From a virus, in IMG/VR virus record IMGVR_UViG_3300017917_002228, positions 96,496-160,495 of that record: a stretch of 64,000 bases of DNA, one strand, 5' to 3'. Below are positions 8,886-16,145 of this stretch, in pieces. The first letter of the stretch is position 1; each line of letters begins with the position of its first letter. The position numbers were made by a program, and so were the translations under genes. The notes beneath the pieces are model-generated. The model did no database searches. It was not told the DNA's origin and saw only the letters and a list, made by a program, of their open reading frames with translations.

Positions 8886-11618
8886 ATGTCAGAACCATAT
8901 ATGAATAGACCATTAAGTCCAGGAAGAAAAATGGAAAGTCCAAATAAGACTAAAGATAAAAAGCTTAAGACCACTAAGGTCAAGGATGAGATTTCTGAAA
9001 AAGGTCGTACCATAGATGGTAACAGACCTGATCAGATAATTATTAATCCAGTACAAGAAGCTGTTGAAAAGCGTGCAGTATTTGCATATGGACGTTTTAA
9101 CCCACCTACAACTGGACATGAAAAGCTTATTCATAAGGTAGAATCAGTAGCAAAAGAACAAGGCGCGCAAGCCCATATTGTAGCATCTCATTCTGAAGGT
9201 AAGTCTAAAGATCCACTCCCTAAAGAAAAGAAGGTTGAGTATCTTAAAAAAGTAGCCGCTAAAGGCACTCACGTATCTCATTCAACAAGCGAACATCCTA
9301 CTCTTCTACATCAGTTATCAAAGTTACATAAAAGCGGTGTAGAACATGTTACTCTAGTTTCAGATAAAGAAAAAGAGTTCGGTGATCTAGTACACAAGTA
9401 TAATGGTGTAGAAGGAAGACACGGACATTTTAATTTTAAAACTATCAAGTCAGTATCGTCTGGTATGAGAGATCCAGATGCAGAAGGCACTGAAGGCATC
9501 TCTGGTACTAAGATGAGAGCTCATGCTCGTTCTGGTAATATGGAAGAATTTAAAAAAGGTCTTCCTACAGCTCTCCATAAGCATGCAGAAGAAATAGCCA
9601 AACATATTAGATCAGTAAAAGAAGATATTGATGAAGAGTTTGAAGATTTCTTAGATGAGTCTATCTCAATGGCTTCTCGTCTCAAAAAAGCATCATCAAT
9701 GAGAAGATATGAGGCTAAGTTACAAGCAGCCCGTAAACGTTCTATGATGAGAAGAGCTGGCACTAAGGTAATTACTCAACGTGCTACTAAACTCGCTATT
9801 GGTAAGATGAAGACTAGATTTGCTGGTGGAAGAGATCCTAGCACTTTATCTGCAATGGAAAAACAAAGAATAGAAGATATAGTTCATAAGCGTAAACAGG
9901 CTGTTCGCCGTTTAGCTATGAGATTGATTCCTACAGTTCGTAAGACAGAAGCTCAACGTCTTATGAAACATATTCATGTTCAAGAAGAAACATATACTGT
10001 TGATATGGATCTTATGAATGAATTATATGATGTTGCTCTAGAAGAAGTTAACTCGGTAGGAGCTGGTGGTTTTAGAGGTATGGGTAACGTAACTGGTAAT
10101 GTTGGTATGGAAGGATCTCCAGTCAACAATTATACTTTATTTAACGCTGATAACGCAGATACCAGAAGTGATGAGCTTAAAAAAATAAAGAAGATGTTCC
10201 ATGATAAGCATCATGCTTCTAAAGCTGTCAAAGAAGAGTTAGAAGAAAACTTTATGGATGGTAAGAATCCAGAAGATAAAGGTGATATGGCTCGCCATGG
10301 TCTAAAAGGTAAGTCAATATCTCAGCTTAAGAAGATTAGATCTTCTGATGATGCTTCTCCTAGAAAGAAGCAACTAGCTCACTGGTATATTAATATGCAC
10401 AAGGAAGAAATAGATCGTGCAAATACACATGCACGAGATGAAGGCACTTCTTCTTTAGTTGACATTTATGCTAAGGATACACCAGGACAGGGTAAAAAGC
10501 AAGTTAAAGAAGATACTGATAGAACTGCTTTTGTTTATATGGCTCCTCAGCCTCCTAAAGAGATATTTGCCCAGTGTGGTTCTTGTGCGCACTTTATGCC
10601 TGAATCACAAAGATGTACTTTGTTTGGTAAAGACGATAAGGTAGTAGCAGAAGCATCTTGTACTCTTTATGCACATGGTGTTCCATCAGACGAACAAGAG
10701 ATTTTAGAATCTACTACACCAAAAGAAGCTGGTTACGTAACTGGCAAGGTACGTTGTGAGAATTGCTCTTGGTTTGATGAAGAAAAAAGTACTTGTGGTT
10801 TATTCCAATCACTCAATAAGAAGATGAAAGATACATTTAAGCTTCAAGAAAAAGTAGACAAGTACGGATGCTGTAACGGTTTTTATCGTAAAGAAGAAGA
10901 GATGTCTGAAGATATTAACGTTCTATTCCAAGAAGCAGTCAAGGCTACTGACAAAGAAGCTATTCCACGCTCTGGTCAACCAAGAAAATCTATTGACTAC
11001 GTAGTACGTTCACAGGTTAATAGATTTGTTTCTGATAAGCCTTATCGTCAACAAGCTCTGCAAAAACAAAAGATTGACGAAGAGGTAATCGAAGAAGAAA
11101 AGCCAGTATGGGAAAAAGAGCCTCCTAAAGATGGTGGTAGTAAATTATCCCCAGCAGCAAAAGCAAAAGCAAAGGCTCGTGCAAAGGCAGCAGGTCGTCC
11201 TTATCCAAACTTAGTAGACAATATGTGGGCTGCTAAGAATGAAGAGGTAGAAGATGAAGGCTGTCCTCTTCTAGATGAAGATTATGAAGAAGAACTTCAT
11301 GAGTATATCGAAGAAGATTTTATTCCAACAGGTACCGAGCTCTATGAGAGCTGGGGAGAGCTTACAGAAGAAGCAGTAAAGAATGGTAAGAGAGTTCAGC
11401 TTAATAAACCATTCCTAACACCTGGTGGTCCAAAGAAGAGAGCTGTTTATGTTAGACATCCAGAAACTGGCAACATTGTTAAAGTTGGTTTTGGTGATCC
11501 TAACATGAGAATTAAGAAATCTAATCCTGAAAGACGTAAGTCATTTAGAGCTAGACATAATTGTGAAAATCCTGGACCTAAACATAAGGCCAGATATTGG
11601 TCATGTAAAGCATGGTAA
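8886..11618 (+). CDS. 910-aa mosaic: nucleotidyltransferase, Cys clusters, phage structural tail domain
   Basis: The N-terminal third (about residues 60-245) is a nucleotidyltransferase-superfamily domain of the cytidylyltransferase-like HxGH type: GRFNPPTTGH at about residues 68-78 carries the HxGH-type nucleotide site in variant form (TTGH) and ISGTKMR at about 205-211 matches the ISSTxxR signature. Basic linkers follow, then FMDGKNPEDKGDMARHGL, a motif seen in other T4-type phage proteins. Next are two Cys clusters (CGSCxxF...C...C at about 563-590 and CENCxxF...C...CC at about 625-665) that could hold zinc or an Fe-S centre. The C-terminal domain has RARHNCxxPGPKxKARYWSC, a motif I recall at the end of several phage structural proteins. 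The ribosome-binding site is weak. Whether it is a virion protein or a soluble enzyme is unresolved; the fusion is unusual. Confidence 0.75.
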   Translation: MSEPYMNRPLSPGRKMESPNKTKDKKLKTTKVKDEISEKGRTIDGNRPDQIIINPVQEAVEKRAVFAYGRFNPPTTGHEKLIHKVESVAKEQGAQAHIVASHSEGKSKDPLPKEKKVEYLKKVAAKGTHVSHSTSEHPTLLHQLSKLHKSGVEHVTLVSDKEKEFGDLVHKYNGVEGRHGHFNFKTIKSVSSGMRDPDAEGTEGISGTKMRAHARSGNMEEFKKGLPTALHKHAEEIAKHIRSVKEDIDEEFEDFLDESISMASRLKKASSMRRYEAKLQAARKRSMMRRAGTKVITQRATKLAIGKMKTRFAGGRDPSTLSAMEKQRIEDIVHKRKQAVRRLAMRLIPTVRKTEAQRLMKHIHVQEETYTVDMDLMNELYDVALEEVNSVGAGGFRGMGNVTGNVGMEGSPVNNYTLFNADNADTRSDELKKIKKMFHDKHHASKAVKEELEENFMDGKNPEDKGDMARHGLKGKSISQLKKIRSSDDASPRKKQLAHWYINMHKEEIDRANTHARDEGTSSLVDIYAKDTPGQGKKQVKEDTDRTAFVYMAPQPPKEIFAQCGSCAHFMPESQRCTLFGKDDKVVAEASCTLYAHGVPSDEQEILESTTPKEAGYVTGKVRCENCSWFDEEKSTCGLFQSLNKKMKDTFKLQEKVDKYGCCNGFYRKEEEMSEDINVLFQEAVKATDKEAIPRSGQPRKSIDYVVRSQVNRFVSDKPYRQQALQKQKIDEEVIEEEKPVWEKEPPKDGGSKLSPAAKAKAKARAKAAGRPYPNLVDNMWAAKNEEVEDEGCPLLDEDYEEELHEYIEEDFIPTGTELYESWGELTEEAVKNGKRVQLNKPFLTPGGPKKRAVYVRHPETGNIVKVGFGDPNMRIKKSNPERRKSFRARHNCENPGPKHKARYWSCKAW

Positions 11619-11644
11619 AATAATAATAACAAAAAAGGTGTATC

Positions 11645-12079
11645 ATGGAACAACTAATAGAAAAAATGAAAGTATTACTAGCAACTCAGTTTGCTTTTTA
11701 TCTCAAAGTCCATTCTTTTCATTGGAATGTAACTGGACCTAACTTTCCGCAATATCATGATTTTTGGGGTGATCTTTATGGAGAGCTTCACGGAGCTATT
11801 GATGATATAGCCGAACATATAAGAGCAATCCAAGGTTTTGCTCCTGGTGCTTTAGCACGTATGCAGTCACTATCTAGAGTATCGGATCAGATAGAGGTTC
11901 CTAATGCTGCAGAAATGTTTAGAATAGCACTTATAGATAATAATACTATGATAGCTGTATTAACTGATGCGTTTAGAGAAGCAGAAGCAGCAGGTGAAGT
12001 GGGTCTTGCTAATTTCCTACAAGATCGTATTGATATCCACAAGAAACACGGCTGGATGTTGAGAGCTACAGCTTCATAA
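11645..12079 (+). CDS. dps: Dps-family ferritin
   Basis: A 144-aa protein of the Dps (DNA-binding protein from starved cells) family. It has HSFHWNVTGPNF at residues 23-34, then H38, and D53 and E57 in DDIAEHIR. The spacing H26-H38-D53-E57 is exactly that of the inter-subunit ferroxidase centre of Dps proteins. The family forms 12-subunit shells that oxidise Fe(II) with peroxide and protect DNA. The N terminus is short and lacks a Lys-rich tail, so direct DNA binding is doubtful. AAGGTG stands eight bases before the ATG. It follows the 910-aa mosaic gene. Phage Dps genes are known but uncommon; likely roles are protection of phage DNA from oxidants or iron handling (inference). Confidence 0.93.
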   Translation: MEQLIEKMKVLLATQFAFYLKVHSFHWNVTGPNFPQYHDFWGDLYGELHGAIDDIAEHIRAIQGFAPGALARMQSLSRVSDQIEVPNAAEMFRIALIDNNTMIAVLTDAFREAEAAGEVGLANFLQDRIDIHKKHGWMLRATAS

Positions 12080-12082
12080 ATA
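12076..12082 (+). promoter_or_regulatory. Late-promoter-like ATAAATA
   Basis: CATAAATA overlaps the Dps stop codon, 38 bases before the ATG at 12121, leaving room for a normal leader that contains the strong ribosome binding site AAAGGGGA. Seven of eight positions match the T4 late consensus. Together with a downstream structural-looking gene this is one of the better non-perfect late promoter candidates. Confidence 0.5.
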
Positions 12083-12120
12083 CTATACGTGAATACGTAT
12101 AATTATAAAGGGGAAAACAT

Positions 12121-12966
12121 ATGTCTCAATGGGGCAAAACAGATAACGCAGCTAACTCAGTACTTTGGGGCGTTTCAGGTTTTAATAAAACCGCTAACTC
12201 AGTAAACCAGACAGACTTCTATAATAATACCACGATTGGTGCTTTTGTAACCAATCTACAAGTAGGTCAGTTTGCTGTAGACACAACTGAAATGGGCTTA
12301 AATTCAGGTAACGTAGCCCAGATCTTTATTACATCTGCAGGTTCAGGATACACTGCTAACGGTAATCTAACATTTACCGGTGGTGGCGGTTCTGGTGCTT
12401 CTGCTAATGCTGTTGCTAATAACACAGGTAAGATTGAATCAATCAATATTGTTTCTGTTGGTTCTTCTTATGAAACCAATCCAACAGTAGCAATTTCTGC
12501 ACCTGTTGCAACTACATTTAATGCTAACTCAGCGGTTACAGCTGGTGCTGGTGGTGGTGCTAATAGCGTTATTGCATTATCAACTGCTGGTGTATTTGTT
12601 GTAAATGATCCTATCATCTACGCAGTTGCTGCTGGTAATACAGCTCTAGCCGGTTTAACATCTGGCACAACATACTACGTACAGTTTGCTAACGTCACAC
12701 ACGTTGCACTATCTCAGACAGTAGGCGGTGCAAGAATTACACTAACTAAAGGTCTAACAGAAACTGGTCACTCACTACAGGGTGCTACAGCTACTGCTTA
12801 TGCTGTTGTTGGTGGTGCTAACAACAAGGGTGTTCAACACGCCGGTTGGGTAGTTAGAAAAGTAGGTACTGGTGGCCGCGCTGGCCGTGTCCAGTATGAA
12901 ACATTAGTCGCTATGGGTTCAATTGCATCTGATGGTTCAGATGATACAATTCTACCTGATGCTTAA
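12121..12966 (+). CDS. Putative virion structural protein
   Basis: A 281-aa protein starting MSQWGKTDNAANSV, an N-terminal pattern I associate with structural proteins of T4-type marine phages. The middle holds two copies of a beta-repeat of the form I-x-x-x-G-S-x-Y-x-x-N-x-x-(L/V)-x-(F/I)-x-x-(G/A)-P/G followed by Gly-Ser-Ala turns. Similar repeats occur in the baseplate genes at 48467 and 50068. The sequence is rich in Ala, Gly, Asn and Thr with no Cys, as is common for capsid or tail decoration proteins. The strong ribosome binding site AAAGGGG precedes the start. The exact location in the virion is unknown. Confidence 0.7.
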   Translation: MSQWGKTDNAANSVLWGVSGFNKTANSVNQTDFYNNTTIGAFVTNLQVGQFAVDTTEMGLNSGNVAQIFITSAGSGYTANGNLTFTGGGGSGASANAVANNTGKIESINIVSVGSSYETNPTVAISAPVATTFNANSAVTAGAGGGANSVIALSTAGVFVVNDPIIYAVAAGNTALAGLTSGTTYYVQFANVTHVALSQTVGGARITLTKGLTETGHSLQGATATAYAVVGGANNKGVQHAGWVVRKVGTGGRAGRVQYETLVAMGSIASDGSDDTILPDA

Positions 12967-12974
12967 TTGATATA

Positions 12975-13080
12975 AAGAGGGCGCATCATATGCCTAAGAT
13001 TTCAGAATTAACCGCAATCAGTAATGTCAGCACAGATGATCTAATGCTGGTTGTTAATGATCCAGGTGGTGCGCCCTCTT
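12975..13080 (+). promoter_or_regulatory. 11-bp inverted repeat enclosing the 12990 start, covering its ribosome binding site
   Basis: AAGAGGGCGCA at 12975-12985 is perfectly complementary to TGCGCCCTCTT at 13070-13080. The left arm contains the ribosome binding site AGAGGG of the gene starting at 12990 and the right arm lies inside its coding region (about codons 27-31). Pairing would close an 84-base loop and hide the ribosome binding site. Possible translational control; no further evidence. Confidence 0.5.
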
Positions 13081-13328
13081 CTAATAAAATTACAGTACAA
13101 GGTTTTGCTACTGCTGTTACAGGAATGCTACGCTATGCTAATAGCACTGTAACAGGTACTGTAAGAACTGGAGAATATCTTACAGCCAACAGTACCGGCT
13201 ATCTAACGTTATCTTTTAACAATCTTCCAGGCCCATATGCGAATGATGCTGTTGCAAACACAGCAGGAGTTTCTCAATTTGGAATATATTATGATAGCTC
13301 AGGTAATGTTAAAATTAGATTAACGTAA
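12990..13328 (+). CDS. Small putative fibre or structural protein
   Basis: A 112-aa protein beginning MPKISELTAISNVSTDDLM and continuing with V-V-N-D-P-G and SNKITVQGF. This N-terminal pattern (K-I-S-E-L ... D-x-(L/F)-x-(V/I)-V-x-x-G-x-T-x-x-I-T) is common at the start of phage tail-fibre and virion proteins. No domain is assigned. The ribosome binding site AGAGGG is part of a long inverted repeat (see 12975-13080). It ends one base before the next gene. Confidence 0.65.
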   Translation: MPKISELTAISNVSTDDLMLVVNDPGGAPSSNKITVQGFATAVTGMLRYANSTVTGTVRTGEYLTANSTGYLTLSFNNLPGPYANDAVANTAGVSQFGIYYDSSGNVKIRLT

Positions 13329-13329
13329 T

Positions 13330-13722
13330 ATGCATGATAGGCTAGACGAAGCTAATTTTCTTCTCTACGCAGCGAAACATTATGAGAACCCTCAGTGTCA
13401 CGATACTGTTGAATTCTATGATGATTTGAAACGTATTAAATATATTAAGCGCCTCTTCAATAGATATCAAGAAGAAGGTGATCTTAAAGAACGGCTAATT
13501 CTCAATCATATTATAGTGCTTAATAACGTTTTTGGTCCTATACCAACAGCGCGTATGTTATTTTTAAAGTGTAAAGGTATGGAAGAGCTTCTTAAACCAT
13601 TCCTACTATTCCTTAATATATTACCTGAAAAAATAGAAGGTATAGGAATAGAAAATAAAATTATAAATACTAAAGACATACAAACTAATCAAGAAATATT
13701 AGCACGTCTAAGGAATATCTAA
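13330..13722 (+). CDS. Conserved T4-type phage protein, unknown function
   Basis: A 130-aa protein, mostly helical and charged: an N-terminal acidic helix, then a YDDLKRIKYIKRLFNRYQEE segment, LNHIIVLNNVFGP and FLLFLNILPEKIE. No signal peptide. I recognise the pattern from hypothetical proteins of T4-like marine phages but know no function. The gene is translationally coupled to the next (stop codon overlaps the start at 13722). Confidence 0.6.
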   Translation: MHDRLDEANFLLYAAKHYENPQCHDTVEFYDDLKRIKYIKRLFNRYQEEGDLKERLILNHIIVLNNVFGPIPTARMLFLKCKGMEELLKPFLLFLNILPEKIEGIGIENKIINTKDIQTNQEILARLRNI

Positions 13723-14246
13723 TGCTTATCGATGCATATCTTACATACCAGTTTATAAAGAAGCTCGTTACACCTTTTGAAGATATGCCTGCTTATAAGC
13801 TTGGTCTTATCGATAAGGATGGCAATTTCCTAAGACCCCGTAAATATTATAGCCCAGAAGATAAAAAAGCTCTAGGCTATTTTGATGTGCTCATTATTAA
13901 TCTTAAAAAGCTTATTTCTAAACTTCCAGGTGGTAGTGCAAGAATAGGTACTATTGCAGCTGCAATGTTATTACTGAAATCTGATCCTAAGAAGAGAGTA
14001 ATGGAAAGTGCAGATGGTGAGTTAGATTGTTCATGGTTAGAAGAAGAATATATTAAGTATGTAAAAGCACTAGAAGAAGATGCTCCTCCTGTTAATGCTA
14101 CTGCAGGTGTTGCAGGTTTGACTCCTGACAGTCTAAAGATTCCAGAAAAAGCTCGTAAGAAGTATAAAGCCGCTAATGCAGCAGGATCTCCTGACGGCGT
14201 TTTAAAAAGAAACGTACCAGATGTTGACTCTTCTAGGGCCCTATAA
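13722..14246 (+). CDS. Conserved T4-type phage protein, unknown function
   Basis: A 174-aa protein. The N-terminal half reads LIDAYLTYQFIKKLVTPFED followed by AYKLGLIDKDG and a KKALGYFDVLIINLKKLI helix, then a short hydrophobic helix around ARIGTIAAAMLLL. The C-terminal third is Ala/Pro/Lys-rich and probably disordered. It resembles a conserved T4-type phage protein of unknown role that often accompanies the preceding gene. Its end overlaps the start of the spanin gene by 26 bases. Confidence 0.6.
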   Translation: MLIDAYLTYQFIKKLVTPFEDMPAYKLGLIDKDGNFLRPRKYYSPEDKKALGYFDVLIINLKKLISKLPGGSARIGTIAAAMLLLKSDPKKRVMESADGELDCSWLEEEYIKYVKALEEDAPPVNATAGVAGLTPDSLKIPEKARKKYKAANAAGSPDGVLKRNVPDVDSSRAL

Positions 14247-14592
14247 GTGGCCAGCCATTATAGGCGCTGTATTAGTAGGGTTGCTAGCTCTTTGGGGCTA
14301 CCTTGCTATTCGCGACTATAATACTGAACAAAGAGCACTTGCTGAGTTTAATCGTAAACAGCTTGAACAAGTAGTTCAACAACAGCAGCAATATATCAAA
14401 CAGCTTGAGCAAATAGGTGAAATGCAAAGAGAACTATCTAAGTCTCTACAAGCAAAAAACGATGAGCTCAATAGTAAGATTGATAATATACAGAAAGAAC
14501 TAGAAGTTAAAGCTCCTGGTGCTCAAAATCAATCATCACCTTATTTAAAAGAAACTATCAATCAGCTTAATAAAACATTTGGTCCTAAATGA
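14221..14592 (+). CDS. Inner-membrane spanin (Rz-like)
   Basis: A 123-aa protein with one N-terminal membrane segment (about residues 11-30, WPAIIGAVLVGLLALWGYLA) followed by a long Gln/Glu/Lys-rich coiled coil (about 35-95) and a flexible C terminus. This is the topology of an i-spanin: anchored in the inner membrane and reaching across the periplasm to the o-spanin. Pairing with the lipoprotein gene that overlaps its stop supports the call. Spanins fuse inner and outer membranes at the last step of lysis of Gram-negative hosts. Sequence identity to lambda Rz is not claimed; the call rests on architecture and gene pairing. No holin or endolysin is recognised next to it. Confidence 0.75.
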   Translation: MLTLLGPYKWPAIIGAVLVGLLALWGYLAIRDYNTEQRALAEFNRKQLEQVVQQQQQYIKQLEQIGEMQRELSKSLQAKNDELNSKIDNIQKELEVKAPGAQNQSSPYLKETINQLNKTFGPK

Positions 14593-14864
14593 AAAAGCTA
14601 CTATTATTATCAGTCTTAGTACTAGCTGGATGTCAGAGCTCACAGGTTGTGACTGCTCCTGAGGTAAAAACTATTTCTATTCCAGAAGAATATTTTGACT
14701 GTCCTGTGATTAAAAGCTTTCCTAAAGCTGATACACTTACAGATGCACAAGTATCTAATCTTCTTATTACAGCTATTCGTAATAATCGTAGGTGTAAGAA
14801 CTCTCTTGACGCAATCAAAGAATATCAAGATAGTGTAAATCAGACACTAAAAACAGTTGATTAA
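14589..14864 (+). CDS. Outer-membrane lipoprotein spanin (Rz1-like)
   Basis: A 91-aa protein with a type II signal peptide: MKKLLLLSVLVLAGC, lipobox LAGC with the lipidated Cys at residue 15. The mature part is about 77 residues with two further Cys (CPV and RRCKN) and no Pro-rich stretch of the classic Rz1 type. The start codon overlaps the stop of the i-spanin gene (ATGA at 14589), the usual arrangement for spanin pairs. The predicted role is the outer-membrane half of the spanin complex. Alternatively it could be an unrelated phage lipoprotein, but the pairing makes that less likely. Confidence 0.75.
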   Translation: MKKLLLLSVLVLAGCQSSQVVTAPEVKTISIPEEYFDCPVIKSFPKADTLTDAQVSNLLITAIRNNRRCKNSLDAIKEYQDSVNQTLKTVD

Positions 14865-14884
14865 TTCTCTCATTCAGCTATAAT
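14857..14884 (+). promoter_or_regulatory. Sigma70-like promoter before primase
   Basis: TTGATT at 14857-14862, 16 bases, then TATAAT at 14879-14884, with the primase ATG at 14917. The -35 box overlaps the end of the spanin lipoprotein gene. A perfect -10 in the first clear gap after the late genes fits an early or middle promoter for the replication block. Confidence 0.6.
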
Positions 14885-14916
14885 AACTCTGTTCTAATCA
14901 AATAGGTTATATTGTT

Positions 14917-15954
14917 ATGAATGCTGTGTGGATCGATCAGAAGTATGCGTCATTGCTTAGCTCACAACTAGAGCAATTTAAAGTAATAAAACACTCTCCT
15001 TATAATGCCCGCTTTAGATGTCCCATATGTGGTGACTCTGCTACTAACAAGTTTAAGACGCGTGGCTATTTCTATCAGATAAAAGATCATATTAACGTTA
15101 AGTGCCATAACTGTGGTTATAGCTCTACACTTAAGACGTTTCTTAAGACGCTTAATCCTGGCCTTTACACGGAATATAGACTAGAATGTTTGAAAGAGTC
15201 TGGTGAAGAAGAGAAGCCAGAGAAGTTTGTATCAGATATTACTAAGTTTGCTACTAAGCGTGTAGATCACTTTGAACCCTTTAAAGAGCTGAAAAAAATA
15301 TCTCAGCTACCATGGGATCATCCTGCAAAAACATATGTTACCCAAAGAAAAATACCATCTAACACGCACTATCGAATATACTATGCAGCTACATATTGTC
15401 ACTGGGTGAATCAAATCCTACCTGGTAAGTTTAGCGAAAAATCTCTCGCTCTAGACGAGCCACGAATCGTGTTACCTTTCATTGACACGAACGGATATGT
15501 ATTTGGTTTTACCGGTCGCGCTATTCGTAAGTCAACAAGCTTACGATACTCCACAATTATGTTAGATAATAATAAGGAAAAGGTTTTCGGTCTCGATACA
15601 ATTGACAGTAATAAAACTGTTTACTTAGTAGAGGGACCGATCGATAGCCTTTTCCTTTCTAATTGTGTTGCGATGGCTGGTTCTGATGTTAAGTTTGAGA
15701 ATATTGCAACGCAAGATAAACTGGTAGTAGTATACGATAATGAACCACGTAACAGCGAAATTGTTAAAAAGATTGAAAAGGCAATTGATCAAGGTTACAA
15801 AGTCTGTATATGGCCAGATGATATTCAACACAAAGATATTAACGACATGGTTGCTTCAGAACTTAGCGGTGCTGAAGTGCAGCATATTATTGATCAAAAT
15901 ACCTACCAGGGGTTAGCTGCTAAGCTAAGATTACAATCATGGAAAAAGATTTAA
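14917..15954 (+). CDS. 61: DNA primase, T4 gp61-like
   Basis: A 345-aa primase, the size of T4 gp61 (342 aa). The N-terminal zinc-binding domain has C35-x2-C38 (CPIC) and C63-x2-C66 (CHNC). The catalytic TOPRIM domain starts near residue 236 with YLVEGPIDSLFL, whose Glu is the metal-binding residue, and continues with VYDNEPRN and the DxD-like WPDDIQHKDIND. gp61 makes RNA primers at the fork in complex with the gp41 helicase. The helicase gene is not in the window, but its loader gp59 is at 32969. The promoter at 14857-14884 is just upstream. The end overlaps the next small gene by 16 bases. Confidence 0.92.
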   Translation: MNAVWIDQKYASLLSSQLEQFKVIKHSPYNARFRCPICGDSATNKFKTRGYFYQIKDHINVKCHNCGYSSTLKTFLKTLNPGLYTEYRLECLKESGEEEKPEKFVSDITKFATKRVDHFEPFKELKKISQLPWDHPAKTYVTQRKIPSNTHYRIYYAATYCHWVNQILPGKFSEKSLALDEPRIVLPFIDTNGYVFGFTGRAIRKSTSLRYSTIMLDNNKEKVFGLDTIDSNKTVYLVEGPIDSLFLSNCVAMAGSDVKFENIATQDKLVVVYDNEPRNSEIVKKIEKAIDQGYKVCIWPDDIQHKDINDMVASELSGAEVQHIIDQNTYQGLAAKLRLQSWKKI

Positions 15955-16145
15955 GTTATGTGACTGAAGTGCAATATGATGGTATAACTGGTGAATATTA
16001 TATTGAATTGAAGCGCGAGATGTTACAAGCACTTGAATGGCGCGTTGGTGATGATTTAGAGTGGTTGACCGTTGGTGATACGTATATGTTAGTAAACAAA
16101 AGTAAAGAAGAACGAGATAGAGGCAATAATGACGACAGCTTATAA
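15939..16145 (+). CDS. Small AbrB/MazE-like protein upstream of nrdJ
   Basis: A 68-aa protein: VTEVQYDGITGEYYIEL..EMLQALEWRVGDDLEWLTVGDTYMLVNK. The pattern of strand, G-D-(D/Y)-L-E-W and hydrophobic strand resembles the swapped-hairpin AbrB/MazE DNA-binding fold, seen also in small conserved phage proteins. It overlaps the primase at its 5' end and nrdJ at its 3' end (17 bases), so it is co-translated with both. A regulatory role is possible but not shown. Confidence 0.6.
   Translation: MEKDLSYVTEVQYDGITGEYYIELKREMLQALEWRVGDDLEWLTVGDTYMLVNKSKEERDRGNNDDSL

Noticed and set aside
13662-13669. TATAAATA inside the 13330-13722 gene as a late promoter
   Set aside because: It is fully inside coding sequence and the next gene is translationally coupled to this one, so an internal promoter is not needed; kept only as a possible chance hit.
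14589-14864. Lipoprotein as a superinfection-exclusion protein alone
   Set aside because: The ATGA coupling to a single-span coiled-coil protein fits a spanin pair better.
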